The notes beneath the pieces are model-generated. The model saw nothing but the letters and a program-made list of their open reading frames with translations. It was not told the DNA's origin and ran no database searches. This document shows, in pieces, positions 18,341 to 28,249 of a DNA stretch of 45,989 nucleotides; the stretch's first letter is position 1; each line of letters begins with the position of its first letter. Origin of the DNA: an uncultured Clostridia bacterium (GTDB lineage: Bacteria; Bacillota; Dehalobacteriia; UBA4068); contig CALYAP010000006.1 of NCBI GenBank assembly GCA_944393575.1, positions 1 to 45,989 on the forward strand, read 5' to 3'. Made by a program: the position numbers and the translations under genes.

Positions 18341-18369
18341 TATTAGATCTGCATAGGGTTCTCTTAGAC

Positions 18370-18398
18370 TTGTGGCAGTCAGCTTATTATGATATAAT
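18370..18398 (+). promoter_or_regulatory. promoter of the second DUF362 gene
   Basis: TTGTGG (18370-18375), 17 bases and TATAAT (18393-18398), about 36 bases before the start codon. Confidence 0.6.
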
Positions 18399-18434
18399 TA
18401 TTTGCATCATTGATAAATTTTTGAGGATATAGCT

Positions 18435-19292
18435 ATGCCCATGATCTCGCTTCTAAAAGCTGATAAAAAACTTTCTTCTTCTGCCAAGGCTGCTGATTTA
18501 CTGATGCGTCGGTTATTGTTGCCATTAGGGGGAGGGGAGTTTTATTTTGCTCCTGGGGAGAGATTAGCTATTATTGCAGATGTTAGTTTGCCAGCTGATA
18601 ATGAAACTGGTGCTAATTTTGATATTCGCTTGACCTGGGCACTGATCAATATTGCCCGAGATGCCGGGGTGGCTGATATTACTGTCTGCTTGCGGCCCGA
18701 AGCTGGCTTTGATCTGGATACAGTGCTGGAACGCACTAGTTATGGCAAGCTATCCGGTATTGATGGCGTGAAGGTGCTTGGTTTAACCGAGTCTCAGACC
18801 ACGCCGCATCGTACTGATACTCGTTTGGTGCTAGAGGATGCCGAGGTCTACGATGTGTTATCAACGGCTGATGTCATCGTTAGCCTGGCCAAGTTTAAAA
18901 CAGCAGAAAACCAGTTGTTTGGCAGTGCCTTAGCTAATATTGCTTATGCCGCTAAATTGGATGATTCCCTGAACTTTGCTATGAAGCAGCGCGCCTTGGT
19001 GGATATCTATAGTATTGTAGCGCCTGATCTGACTATCGTTGATTGTCTGATAGGTCAAAGCGGTTTTCAGAATAACCAGGTGGATTGTATTATTGCTGGG
19101 TCTGATGCGGTAGCTCTCGATACCGTATTATGTGCGATCGCCGGCATTGATGCTAAAACAGTGGAATCTTTGGTTCTCGCTGCTCAATATGGTGAAGGAG
19201 TAAATAATCCTGGCGATATCGCTATGTTTGGTGATGATCTGCGGGATATTATTGCTATTGATCAGCCAGAAGAGGAGCATCATCACCATTGA
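18435..19292 (+). CDS. DUF362 domain-containing protein with His-rich tail
   Basis: The 285-residue protein shares the DUF362 ending with the gene at 436-1326: SDAVALDTVLCAIAGIDAK followed by LAAQYGEGVNNPGDI. Earlier, it has a VSLAKFKTAENQLFGSALAN segment corresponding to the KGHPMGGYGGALKQL region of the other copy. No cysteine cluster or ferredoxin repeat is present. The C terminus is an acidic stretch followed by four histidines, a likely metal-binding tail. The ATG follows GAGGA at seven bases. It has its own promoter and terminator and so is a single-gene unit. Function unknown. Confidence 0.82.
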   Translation: MPMISLLKADKKLSSSAKAADLLMRRLLLPLGGGEFYFAPGERLAIIADVSLPADNETGANFDIRLTWALINIARDAGVADITVCLRPEAGFDLDTVLERTSYGKLSGIDGVKVLGLTESQTTPHRTDTRLVLEDAEVYDVLSTADVIVSLAKFKTAENQLFGSALANIAYAAKLDDSLNFAMKQRALVDIYSIVAPDLTIVDCLIGQSGFQNNQVDCIIAGSDAVALDTVLCAIAGIDAKTVESLVLAAQYGEGVNNPGDIAMFGDDLRDIIAIDQPEEEHHHH

Positions 19293-19332
19293 CCTTAGTT
19301 TTTGCTAGGGGCGGCTCTGGGGATTAGTCTTG

Positions 19333-19367
19333 AAGAAGCTGCGGACAATTGATCCAGCTTCTTTTTA
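19333..19367 (+). terminator. intrinsic terminator after the second DUF362 gene
   Basis: AAGAAGCTG (19333-19341) pairs with CAGCTTCTT (19355-19363), followed by TTTATTT. Confidence 0.82.
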
Positions 19368-19393
19368 TTTAAGTGGATACATATGGAGATATA

Positions 19394-21943
19394 ATGATAG
19401 TAGATCAGGATTTGTTAGAAAAGTTGATATTGCCTAAAGTGGAACGCCCCGCACAATATGTCGGTGGCGAATATAATATGATTCTCAAAGATTGGGACGC
19501 AGCGCCAGTGAAGATGTGTTTTGCTTTTCCTGATACTTATGAGATCGGTATGAGTCATCTGGGGTTGCGGCTGCTTTATGATACGACTAATAATCATAGT
19601 CCACATTTATGTGAGCGTGCGTTTATGCCACTTGATGATATGGCCGCCTTACTGAAAGCCAATCACATCCCGCTTTTTTCTTGGGAGAGCCATCATAGCC
19701 TAGCGGATTTTGATATAGTAGGTTTTACCCTCCAGTATGAGCTTTCTTATAGCAATATCTTATCAATGCTTGATCTGGCCGGTATTCCTGTGCTGGCGGC
19801 TGACCGCAGCGAAAATGACCCGTTAATTATTGCCGGCGGCCCCTGTGTTTATAACCCTGAGCCCTTGGCCGATTTTATCGATTTTTTCGTTATTGGTGAA
19901 GGCGAAGAAATGAACCTGGAAGTGTATGATCTGGTAGCCAAAATGAAGGCATCTTCCAGTGGCAAAGATGAGATTTTGCTGGCTGTTAAAGATATTCCCG
20001 GGGTCTATGTACCGTCACTATATACTGATAGCTACAAAGCTGATGGCCGTTTTGATAAGCTATCAGCGCATGATAATGCGCCTGAGACAGTCAAAAAACG
20101 GATCCTGACTGACATGGATAGTGCTCCTTTCCCTGATAAACCGTTGTTGCCATCGGTTAAACCAGTGCATGACCGTATTATGTTGGAGCTGATGCGCGGT
20201 TGTACCCATGGTTGCCGTTTCTGCCAGGCCGGGATCATCTACCGTCCGGTGCGGGAGAAGACAACCGCTCAGCTGGTCAAACAAGCAGCCGCTCAGGTTG
20301 ATAATAGCGGGTATGATGATATCTCGTTATTGTCACTTTCATCTGCAGATTATACTGATATCATTCCCTTGATGGAAAATCTTCTCTCCGCTCATAGCGG
20401 CTGTGGAGTCGGCATCAGTCTGCCATCCTTACGAGTAGATGCGATGAGCGTTGGTCTGGCTGCACGTACTCAAGAAGTGCGCAAAAGCGGGATTACCTTG
20501 GCTCCGGAAGCCGGCAGCCAACATCTGCGGGATATTATTAACAAAGGGGTAACTGGAGAAGATATTCTTAAAGCAGCGGCTGCCGCCTTTTCTCAAGGAT
20601 ATACCAGTATTAAATTGTACTTTATGATCGGTCTGCCTTATGAAGAAAATGCAGACATCACTGCCATTGGTGAATTATGCCGCAAGATTTTGCAATTAGC
20701 TAAACAACATAAACCAGCCGAAATAAAAAAACCGATTAAAATAACCTTGGGAGTTTCCTCTTTTGTGCCTAAACCACATACTCCATTTCAGTGGTTTGGA
20801 CAGGATAGCATAGAGAAATTACGTGCTAAACAGCAATTGCTTCGCGAAACGATCCGCCCGATGCGTCAAGTAACAGTGCATTTTCATGATCCGGAAGTCA
20901 GCTTTCTGGAGGCTGCTTTTGCCCGCGGTGATCGCCGTTTGGGCAAAGCGCTTCTGTTGGCTTGGCAAAAAGGATGCCATATGGATGGCTGGAGCGAATG
21001 CTTCCATTTTGACCGCTGGCAAGAGGCTTTTGCTGAGTGTGGACTATCGATGTCAGATTATGCCTGCCGCCAATATGCTTATGGTGAACCGCTTCCTTGG
21101 CAGCATATCGACTGCGGCGTAAGGATGGATTGGTTATGGAACGAATGCATAAAAGCAGGTCGCGCTCAGTTGACACCAGATTGCCGTTATGGTCAATGCA
21201 GTGGTTGCGGAGTTTGCGATAAGCAATGGCATTGTGCTTATGCCCCTAAAACAGAGATAAAAATGGCACCGCGCCGACAAATTAGAGAGTTGCCTCAACA
21301 GCTATATAAATATCGTTTGCGGTTGGCAGTGAGGGGGCGAATGATTTGGCTTTCGCATCTTGATCTGCTGGGCACGGTAGAAAGAGCTTTTCGCCGTAGC
21401 GGTTTGCCAGTTGCTTTTTCCCAAGGTTTCAATCCCCATATGCAGATATCATGGGGGCCTGCTCATCCGGTAGGTCTTGCCAGCGATAGTGAATATCTGG
21501 ATATCATCTTTACCGAACAATTGCCTGCAGATTGGTGTGAGCTTTTGAACCAGCAGCTTCCCGAGGGGGTAAAACTTTTATCTGCCAGGCAGATAGATAT
21601 GAACGCTAAAGCCCTGATGGCTATAATTAACTATATGGACTATCGGCTACAATTCACTGATCCTGATGGTGCCATCTTAGAGCAAAATTTCCATTTGCTT
21701 TGTGGGGCTTCTTCTTGGTTGATTGAACGAATCTCTCCCAAAGGTAAAAAAACAGTCGATATTCGTCCTTCTTTGGTAAAGTTATCACTTGATGGCGATC
21801 AGGTTCATTATTCAGTGCAGCTTGATAAGGGTTCCGTTCCCAAACCATGGGAGATTAGCAAGATTCTTTTACCTGATACTCCCTGCCAGGCATGGCGTAT
21901 TGGTATGTATGTGGCAGATGGCGAAAAATTGCTTGAGCCGTAA
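19394..21943 (+). CDS. B12-binding-like radical SAM protein fused to a DUF2344 domain (TIGR03960/TIGR03936 type)
   Basis: ATG 19394 after GGAG gives 849 residues. The N-terminal 230 residues resemble a B12-binding domain (FPDTYEIGMSHLGLRLLY, AGGPCVYNPEPLADFID). The radical SAM cluster is Cys270, Cys274 and Cys277 in RGCTHGCRFCQAG, followed by a SAM-barrel segment (APEAGSQHLRDIINKG). A cysteine-rich link (CRYGQCSGCGVCDKQWHC) leads to the C-terminal DUF2344 domain (YRLRLAVRGRMIWLSHLDLLGTVERAFRRSGLP). The family is conserved just upstream of rng and rplU in many Bacillota, as here. Its substrate is unknown; association with RNA or ribosome modification is only inferred from position. Confidence 0.92.
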   Translation: MIVDQDLLEKLILPKVERPAQYVGGEYNMILKDWDAAPVKMCFAFPDTYEIGMSHLGLRLLYDTTNNHSPHLCERAFMPLDDMAALLKANHIPLFSWESHHSLADFDIVGFTLQYELSYSNILSMLDLAGIPVLAADRSENDPLIIAGGPCVYNPEPLADFIDFFVIGEGEEMNLEVYDLVAKMKASSSGKDEILLAVKDIPGVYVPSLYTDSYKADGRFDKLSAHDNAPETVKKRILTDMDSAPFPDKPLLPSVKPVHDRIMLELMRGCTHGCRFCQAGIIYRPVREKTTAQLVKQAAAQVDNSGYDDISLLSLSSADYTDIIPLMENLLSAHSGCGVGISLPSLRVDAMSVGLAARTQEVRKSGITLAPEAGSQHLRDIINKGVTGEDILKAAAAAFSQGYTSIKLYFMIGLPYEENADITAIGELCRKILQLAKQHKPAEIKKPIKITLGVSSFVPKPHTPFQWFGQDSIEKLRAKQQLLRETIRPMRQVTVHFHDPEVSFLEAAFARGDRRLGKALLLAWQKGCHMDGWSECFHFDRWQEAFAECGLSMSDYACRQYAYGEPLPWQHIDCGVRMDWLWNECIKAGRAQLTPDCRYGQCSGCGVCDKQWHCAYAPKTEIKMAPRRQIRELPQQLYKYRLRLAVRGRMIWLSHLDLLGTVERAFRRSGLPVAFSQGFNPHMQISWGPAHPVGLASDSEYLDIIFTEQLPADWCELLNQQLPEGVKLLSARQIDMNAKALMAIINYMDYRLQFTDPDGAILEQNFHLLCGASSWLIERISPKGKKTVDIRPSLVKLSLDGDQVHYSVQLDKGSVPKPWEISKILLPDTPCQAWRIGMYVADGEKLLEP

Positions 21944-22023
21944 TCTACTGCTAAGGCTTGATATTTTATCGCTGTTATAAAGCGCTAGCGAATTTAGTTT
22001 CCAGGAAATGGAGTTGACATATA

Positions 22024-23307
22024 ATGCGTGAAATGCTGATTAAAATCAAGAATAAAGAAGCCTTTATCGCTATGACCAACGATAGGCAATTGATCGAGGT
22101 ATTCCTACCACGCCAGGATCATCAGAATCTTTTTGGCAATATTTATCTGGGTAAAGTTGAAAATGTTCTTCCCGGTATGCAGGCTGCCTTTATCAATATC
22201 GGCTTAGAAAAAAATAGTTTTCTTTATGTTGAAGACGCTCTGGCTCCTTCTTCGATAAATGGGCAGGGCAAGCTCCCTTCCGCGGATAGAACTAGACCTA
22301 TTAATGAACTGGTCAAACCAGGTCAGCAGGTGATGGTACAGCTATTTAAAGAGCCGGCTGGGACTAAGGGAGCTAGAGTTACGATGTATCCATCCCTGCC
22401 GGGACGTTTTGTCGTTTTGTTGCCGATGGGTGACTATATTGCTGTTAGCCGGCGTATCGAGGCAGAGGAGCAAAGAGAACAACTTAAAGAATTGGTGCGT
22501 TCTGAACTGCCAGAGCATATGGGTGCTATTATCCGCACAGTTGCTGGCAGTGCGCCGCCGCAGGCTATTTTAGCTGATTTGCACCGACTGATAAAGGAAT
22601 GGCATCGTATCCAAGGAAGAGCAGCTAAAGCAACTTCACCGGCCCTGTTGTACAGTGATTTTGATATGTTAAAAAGGGTAATACGTGATACGAATGCTGA
22701 TGATATCGATAAAATAGTGGTCGCTAATGCTGAAGATTACGAGGAAGTTAGCGATATTTGTGAATCGATCGCTCCTGGACTTCGTGATGCGTTAATTATT
22801 CGTGAAAGCAATGACCTTTTTGGGGACTATGATATTTATTCTCAGATGGAACGGGCTTTGCATCGTAAAATCTGGCTGAAAAGTGGCGGCTATATCATTA
22901 TTGACCAAACTGAGGCCCTGACTGCTATTGATGTCAATACCGGTAAATATATTGGCGAAAATGACTTGGCGTCAACTGTATTTAAAACTAATATGGAGGC
23001 GGTAGTAGAGATTGCCCGCCAGTTACGCCTGCGCAATATTGGCGGTATTGTTATCATTGATTTTATTGATATGGATGATCCCGAAGATAAGCAAAAATTG
23101 TTAGATGAACTAAATGAACGCATGAAAGAAGACCGTGTACGGATAACTGTTATGGGTATGACTCAACTAGGGTTAGTAGAGTTGACCCGTAAAAAAGTTG
23201 GGCATGACTTAAGTTCTGTGATAGAAAAAGAATGCCCTTATTGCGGAGGGAAAGGAAAAACTCCGGTAGATATTATGGAGATGTTACAAAAGTCGAGAGA
23301 TAGTTAG
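22024..23307 (+). CDS. rng: ribonuclease G/E family endoribonuclease
   Basis: The 427-residue protein is an RNase G/E catalytic core: an N-terminal S1-type RNA-binding segment (FGNIYLGKVENVLPGMQAAF), the catalytic aspartates in ALTAIDVNTGKY and GIVIIDFIDM, and the zinc-link motif CPYCGGKGK near the C terminus. It trims rRNA precursors and turns over mRNA by 5'-end-dependent cleavage. It lacks the long C-terminal scaffold of RNase E. A GGAG lies about ten bases upstream. An intrinsic terminator overlaps its stop codon, so the downstream coiled-coil gene is not its operon partner. Confidence 0.95.
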   Translation: MREMLIKIKNKEAFIAMTNDRQLIEVFLPRQDHQNLFGNIYLGKVENVLPGMQAAFINIGLEKNSFLYVEDALAPSSINGQGKLPSADRTRPINELVKPGQQVMVQLFKEPAGTKGARVTMYPSLPGRFVVLLPMGDYIAVSRRIEAEEQREQLKELVRSELPEHMGAIIRTVAGSAPPQAILADLHRLIKEWHRIQGRAAKATSPALLYSDFDMLKRVIRDTNADDIDKIVVANAEDYEEVSDICESIAPGLRDALIIRESNDLFGDYDIYSQMERALHRKIWLKSGGYIIIDQTEALTAIDVNTGKYIGENDLASTVFKTNMEAVVEIARQLRLRNIGGIVIIDFIDMDDPEDKQKLLDELNERMKEDRVRITVMGMTQLGLVELTRKKVGHDLSSVIEKECPYCGGKGKTPVDIMEMLQKSRDS

Positions 23308-23326
23308 TGTTTAGCTATCTCTTTTT
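23296..23326 (+). terminator. intrinsic terminator overlapping the rng stop codon
   Basis: AGAGATAGTTA (23296-23306) pairs with TAGCTATCTCT (23312-23322), allowing one G-T pair, then five T. The rng stop codon (23305-23307) lies in the hairpin. It cuts the radical SAM-rng unit off from the genes that follow. Confidence 0.85.
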
Positions 23327-23343
23327 ATATTATGAGAGATGGG

Positions 23344-23390
23344 AGCAGGAAAGCTGCCAATGCGCTTTCATTGGGGTCTGAAATCCTGCT
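23344..23390 (+). other. nested hairpin between rng terminator and coiled-coil promoter
   Basis: AGCAGGA (23344-23350) pairs with TCCTGCT (23384-23390) and encloses CCAATG/CATTGG (23357-23362 and 23369-23374). An AT-rich tail (AATTTTATTT) follows. It could be a second terminator or a small structured RNA; no known family is recognised. Confidence 0.35.
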
Positions 23391-23430
23391 AATTTTATTT
23401 ATTATAGATAATAATCTAAGACGTAAAGCA

Positions 23431-23459
23431 TTGCATTTTTGTGAAAATTTCGATATAAT
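23431..23459 (+). promoter_or_regulatory. promoter of the 1546-residue coiled-coil gene
   Basis: TTGCAT (23431-23436), exactly 17 bases, TATAAT (23454-23459). It is one of the best vegetative promoters in the window and predicts a leader of about 85 bases. Confidence 0.75.
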
Positions 23460-23552
23460 ATTTCAGAATGGATACATATATTTATTTGAATTTTTTAATT
23501 CCACTTTTTTCATGTAGTAAGCTGTTTTATTTATAGGGAGGGCAAATCTTCG

Positions 23553-26500
23553 ATGGCTAATAATAACCGCGATAACACCAAAGGTAGTTTTTGGAAAAAG
23601 CTTTTCAATAATGCGGCTGCCAGGGAAGGCATAAATGATCATGAGGAAGAACGACAACAAGTAAATCCCGCCCCTTCCAACTATTCATCCTCTGCTAACG
23701 ATATGCTGACCGCCAATAGCAGCTCTGACAATGAATATAATGAACTACAAGCGCAGGATAGCGGTTTTGTTGTCGATGAACAAGGTTCAATAGCCGCTCC
23801 TGTTGATGAAATATCCCAAGAACTAGCTGAAAAAGAATCAGCAATTCGCCAGTTAGAAGATGAGATCGTTCTTTTAGAAGAACGTTCTGCCCTTTTGCAA
23901 CAAAAGGCTGTGGATACTTTATCTGGATTAGCAGAGGCTGAGCGTCAGTATAATGAAGCTAATCAGGCCGTTAATCAGGCAGTTGACAATGAGACAGCTG
24001 TCAGGGAAGCACAAGAACAACTTTTTGCTACAGCTGAGGCAGAAAATGAGGCCCTAATCTCTCAGGCTGAAGGGCAAATTGCAGAGCTAAGAGCAACTTT
24101 GGCTGCAAAGAAGCAGGATTTGGCATCAGCTTTGGCGGAAATCGATAGAGCGGCGATGAATTTAGCTACAGATCAGGTCAATGGACAAGCTAAAGTACAA
24201 GATAAGTTTATCGTCATTGATGAAGAACTAGCTGATTTGCAAAAATTTCAGGTGGAAGCAGAAGCTGCGAAAAGGGATGCTGAGGAAAAAATTAATTCTT
24301 TGCAGTTAGCAGTAAAACGGGCACAAAATGAATATGACCGGGCTGCGAATGAATTGCACACGGCAGAATATCGTTTTAAAGAGAATAAATTTGATGAAAA
24401 ATTGGCTTCCTTAGCTGCTGCAAATAGTCAGAACCAAGAGAGATTGAATAAGGAGCTCAGCCAGACCGAGGAGTCGTTTACGCAGCAGATCGATGCTGCT
24501 GAGACCAAATACGAGCAATTGGCAGCAGAGATTGATGAGAAGAAAAATGAGGTAGCTGTTAATAGTGATAGAATATCCGTTGCGGAAGAGAGCTGTATTG
24601 CGGCCCAGAAAGAATATCAACGTTTACAGGCGGAAAAAGCGACTGTAGTGAAAGAGGCTGATGCTGAAATACAATTAATATCTGGCCGTGTTGAAGCAGC
24701 GCGTAAAGATGTTGAAGATAAAAAAGAAGCTTATGCAGAAGCTCAGAAACAGGTCCAGTTGAGCACTAGTATATCAGTAAAAGCTAATGCTCAGGCTTCG
24801 GCTGCACGGGAAAAAGCTGACAAAGCCGCTATGGAAAAGGCTGATGCTGCTACCGCTGCTCAAATGGCTCAGAAATTGAAATCAGACGCTACAGTAGCGA
24901 GAGTGAACACTGATGAAGCATCGTCTTTGCTTTTATCAAAAGCAGAGATGGTGCTATTAAATACTTCTGAAAAAGCGATTAGATTACTTGAAGAGAAAAC
25001 CTCCTTGGCAGAGATCGCTGAACAAGAGGCTGCACATTTGCGTTCAGAAGCTGATTTAGCTGCTGCAGAAGCTAAGCGGGCAGCTGGAGTTGCTGATAAA
25101 ATGATTGCCTTGTGGTTGGCTGCAGAGGAAAGCTTGGTTAAAATTACAACAGATGCAGAAGAAAATAAACGCCAGATAGAGGAGCGTACTGCTTTAGTCG
25201 TTGAGCAATACGAGCAGAATATTGCCGCTGCTCAGCAGACTATAGAGGAACAGCAGCAAGAGTCGCTGGCAGCAACAGCTGCGTGTGATAAAGCAAAAGA
25301 GGAATTAGCTCATTGTGAAAAAGAGTATGCCGATATAGAAGCACAAATAACAGACCTAAAAGATAACTATGCTATAGAGAAAGCTAGATTAGAGGAAGAA
25401 TTAACTGCTGCTATTGCATCCTCCGAACAGACTATTACCGAGTGCCAGAATGAACAAGCAGCAATGTTAAGAAAGATAGAGGATAAGCGGGCTGCTTTTG
25501 AATATCGAGAAAATCAGCTATCTACACTTGTTGAGGAACTAAATACTGAGCAGGAAAGCTTAGCTGCTTTGCTGAGCCGCACTGACGATAAATTGACCGG
25601 TTATCAAGAAAGAATTATACAGAAACAGGCTGAACATCATTCAGCTTTAGCTGAGATGAATGCCTTGATTAGCGATACTCTTTCATATTTAACGTCTTGC
25701 CGGAGTAAGGCTGAGCGTATATCTGCAAATATTGCTGAACTCGAAAAAGGTCTTAGTGATACTGTTACCAAGGCGGATGAGATTGAGGAAGATTCCGTAG
25801 ATAAATTGGTGCAGATCCGCGCTGATGGCGAGAAAGAAATTGCTTCTGCTGTGAAAATTACCTCTGCTGCCCGCGATACGGCTGGGGAGTATTATGCAAA
25901 ATTACAGTCTGCCCGTACTGATGCTGAGGTTAAGGTCAAGGCAGCAGTAGATGCATCTGTTGCTCGTTTAGAAGCACTTAACCGTTTATCTTGCCAATAT
26001 ATAGAAAAAGATATTTTTGGTTTGGATAATGATATTAAGTCTGCCAATGAGCGTATGCTGGCAACTAAAGAAGTTTTTGAAGAAGCAAAGGCTATTTACT
26101 TCGAATTAGAGGCAGAGTCTGACTCATTGCTTAAAGAAAAAGCTGAATTAACGGATCTCTATGACCATAAATATCAGGAACTAACCGCTGAAAAGGGAAA
26201 GGAGATTGAGCTTTTAGAGCAAGAAATTGCTTTCCTTACGAATATAGAAAAAGAATGCCAGACCGCATTAGCTGATGCTAATTCGGTTATGGATAAGATC
26301 ATAGTGGAATATACATCTGCCCAAGAGCGGTTACATGCCCGTATGGCTGAAAAAGATAAACTTTCTGCGGAGTCTGCTGAGCAATTGGCAACTTTAGATG
26401 AAAATTACCGTATTGCCATGGAAGGTGACGGGGAAGAAATACCCCTGTTGCGCAAAGTGTTTGAAGACTGCAAGCAAAAACGTGAGCAGGCTATTGCTGC

Positions 26501-28193
26501 TTTTGCTGCCGCTGATTCCCAATGGCAGCAGCAAGTGGCTACTACCGCTGATTTACGTAATAATGAGCTTGCTTTTAAACAGGATAGCTCTTCCCAGTTA
26601 GCTCAGTTAAAGGATGAGGATGCTGTTAGATTGCAGGAAATGCAGGATAGCATAGCAGCTTTGGAGAGTGAAAAGAGTGAGCTTGATGCAGCATATGCTA
26701 AAGCCCAGGAATACGCTGCTACTAATGAGACTGCACGGCAAGAGGCAGAAGGATATTTGCAGCGTATTATTGATGAAGAACAGCATCAGCAGGATACCGT
26801 TGATAAAGAACTGCGTAAAATTAATGATCACCTGCAGTTGCTTAAAGATGATGCGGAGGATAAAGAACAAAAGTATCGCACTACCGCTAATATTGTTAAA
26901 AACAGCTTGCAGATGATGAAAGATGCTGAGGATACTTTAACTTTAGCCCAAAATACCTTTAATAGGGCACAGACAGAGTTAAATGCTGCTGAGGCTGCTT
27001 ATAACACTTCCCGTGCTTTAGCAGATCAGGCCGCCCAATCTTATCAAACAGTTGACAATGATACTGCCGCTATTTTGAAGCGTGCTTCGGAAGAATTAGT
27101 TGTAGCAGCAGATAATGCTGCTGTCTTCGTCGAGGAGAAAAAGAAAGAATATTTATTGGCTAAAGAAGACTTTGATTCTGCTAAAAGCAATTTTGAGAGT
27201 GTCAGCCAAACTGTTAATGAGGCGCCCGATTTAGCTGATGAGGAGAAGGCTGTTTGGTTGAAGGCCGATAGTGAATACCAAAAATACAAACAGGAGGCAG
27301 AGCAGCAGATTCCTGCTATCAAAAATGCTTTTGCTGCTTTTTTGGCAGATCGTGCTAATGCTAAGGCTGCTGCCCAATCCACTGTTAATAAATGCGTTAA
27401 AGAGAGCGAAGAAACGAAGCGGAATTTGGAATCCTTATCTGGACGAATAATGGAAACTTTGGCAGAGATCTCTCGTTTGACCTCTGAAAAACAAATGCTG
27501 GAAAATAGCATTATCGAAAATCAAGCCAAAGTAGAGAAGGATATCGAGACTTCTTTATTAGCAAAGCAGGAAGCCCGTGAAAATGCGGAAGAATTAACTA
27601 ACCGTTTGGAAATGGTTATGTTACAGCGCAAAGAAGAACGGGATAATGCTTTGGAGCAGTTTGAAAAAGCAAAGAACCATTATCAGGATGTTTGTAATGC
27701 CGTTGACCGGCAATATTATGATGATAAAGCAGATATTGAAAATAGGTTAGCGAAAATGGTGCGTGCTGCGGATAAGGCCAGTTTTATTTTTAGTTCAACC
27801 GCTGAATTGAGAAAGCAATCAGCAGAGAAATTAGCCGCGGCACAAGAACGCTACCAGACGATAGTTGAGTCAAAAGAGAGAGCTTTGGAAGCCAAAGCTA
27901 AATTAATCGAAAAGAAGGATGAAGAGCTTCATGAATTAGAAGAGGTAAAGCTGAGGGTTTTAGGTAATAATGCAATGGCACGGATAGCTGCCGAAGGAAA
28001 GGCGGCTAAAGCCAATAGTGATTATGTACGGAAAAAAGCTTTGTTTGAAGAAGCTGATAAGACTTTGCAGGATTTATTGCAGCAACGTGACTTGGCATCC
28101 CATAAGCTAGCTACCCTTCAGGAAGATGGTGAACGGGCTATTGCTGCGGCCAAAGAAAATATTTTATATATGATGAAAGATACTGCTGTGTAA
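23553..28193 (+). CDS. giant Ala/Glu-rich coiled-coil protein (1546 residues), function unknown
   Basis: The start follows GGGAGGG at ten bases. The first 22 residues are basic and include GSFWKKLFNNAAA, a possible amphipathic helix. Residues 25-85 are Ser/Asn-rich and acidic, probably disordered. From about residue 85 to the C terminus the chain is nearly unbroken heptad and hendecad sequence rich in Ala, Glu, Lys and Gln, with almost no Pro or Gly. There is no signal peptide, membrane helix, or Walker A or other nucleotide-binding motif, so it is not an SMC or Rad50 ATPase. A 55-residue module at residues 428-482 and 1142-1196 recurs in the next gene. If it is one continuous coiled coil, the length at 0.15 nm per residue would be over 200 nm. 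A cytoskeletal, scaffold or spacer role is inference only. Confidence 0.85.
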   Translation: MANNNRDNTKGSFWKKLFNNAAAREGINDHEEERQQVNPAPSNYSSSANDMLTANSSSDNEYNELQAQDSGFVVDEQGSIAAPVDEISQELAEKESAIRQLEDEIVLLEERSALLQQKAVDTLSGLAEAERQYNEANQAVNQAVDNETAVREAQEQLFATAEAENEALISQAEGQIAELRATLAAKKQDLASALAEIDRAAMNLATDQVNGQAKVQDKFIVIDEELADLQKFQVEAEAAKRDAEEKINSLQLAVKRAQNEYDRAANELHTAEYRFKENKFDEKLASLAAANSQNQERLNKELSQTEESFTQQIDAAETKYEQLAAEIDEKKNEVAVNSDRISVAEESCIAAQKEYQRLQAEKATVVKEADAEIQLISGRVEAARKDVEDKKEAYAEAQKQVQLSTSISVKANAQASAAREKADKAAMEKADAATAAQMAQKLKSDATVARVNTDEASSLLLSKAEMVLLNTSEKAIRLLEEKTSLAEIAEQEAAHLRSEADLAAAEAKRAAGVADKMIALWLAAEESLVKITTDAEENKRQIEERTALVVEQYEQNIAAAQQTIEEQQQESLAATAACDKAKEELAHCEKEYADIEAQITDLKDNYAIEKARLEEELTAAIASSEQTITECQNEQAAMLRKIEDKRAAFEYRENQLSTLVEELNTEQESLAALLSRTDDKLTGYQERIIQKQAEHHSALAEMNALISDTLSYLTSCRSKAERISANIAELEKGLSDTVTKADEIEEDSVDKLVQIRADGEKEIASAVKITSAARDTAGEYYAKLQSARTDAEVKVKAAVDASVARLEALNRLSCQYIEKDIFGLDNDIKSANERMLATKEVFEEAKAIYFELEAESDSLLKEKAELTDLYDHKYQELTAEKGKEIELLEQEIAFLTNIEKECQTALADANSVMDKIIVEYTSAQERLHARMAEKDKLSAESAEQLATLDENYRIAMEGDGEEIPLLRKVFEDCKQKREQAIAAFAAADSQWQQQVATTADLRNNELAFKQDSSSQLAQLKDEDAVRLQEMQDSIAALESEKSELDAAYAKAQEYAATNETARQEAEGYLQRIIDEEQHQQDTVDKELRKINDHLQLLKDDAEDKEQKYRTTANIVKNSLQMMKDAEDTLTLAQNTFNRAQTELNAAEAAYNTSRALADQAAQSYQTVDNDTAAILKRASEELVVAADNAAVFVEEKKKEYLLAKEDFDSAKSNFESVSQTVNEAPDLADEEKAVWLKADSEYQKYKQEAEQQIPAIKNAFAAFLADRANAKAAAQSTVNKCVKESEETKRNLESLSGRIMETLAEISRLTSEKQMLENSIIENQAKVEKDIETSLLAKQEARENAEELTNRLEMVMLQRKEERDNALEQFEKAKNHYQDVCNAVDRQYYDDKADIENRLAKMVRAADKASFIFSSTAELRKQSAEKLAAAQERYQTIVESKERALEAKAKLIEKKDEELHELEEVKLRVLGNNAMARIAAEGKAAKANSDYVRKKALFEEADKTLQDLLQQRDLASHKLATLQEDGERAIAAAKENILYMMKDTAV
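24834..24998 (+). repeat. 55-residue hendecad module, copy 1 (residues 428-482 of the 1546-residue protein)
   Basis: Protein-level repeat that aligns without gaps to three others. Positions constant in all four copies are Ala5, Ala8, Ala19, Leu34, Ala37, Leu41, Ala48 and Lys55. This copy reads DAATAAQMAQKL near its start and SLLLSKAEMVL at positions 31-41. Confidence 0.75.
26976..27140 (+). repeat. 55-residue hendecad module, copy 2 (residues 1142-1196 of the 1546-residue protein)
   Basis: This is the most divergent copy, yet it keeps all eight constant positions. It reads RALADQAAQ at 13-21, AAILKRASEEL at 31-41 and DNAAVFVEEK at 46-55. It lies 714 residues after copy 1. Confidence 0.65.
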
Positions 28194-28249
28194 CCGATAT
28201 ATTAATTGATATTGGAGTGATTTATGAGTAGCTTTACTATAGTGCATTA

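Noticed and set aside
27044-27511. 155-residue minus-strand frame
   Set aside because: It lies wholly inside the first coiled-coil gene and reflects its repetitive codons; no start signal or family resemblance.
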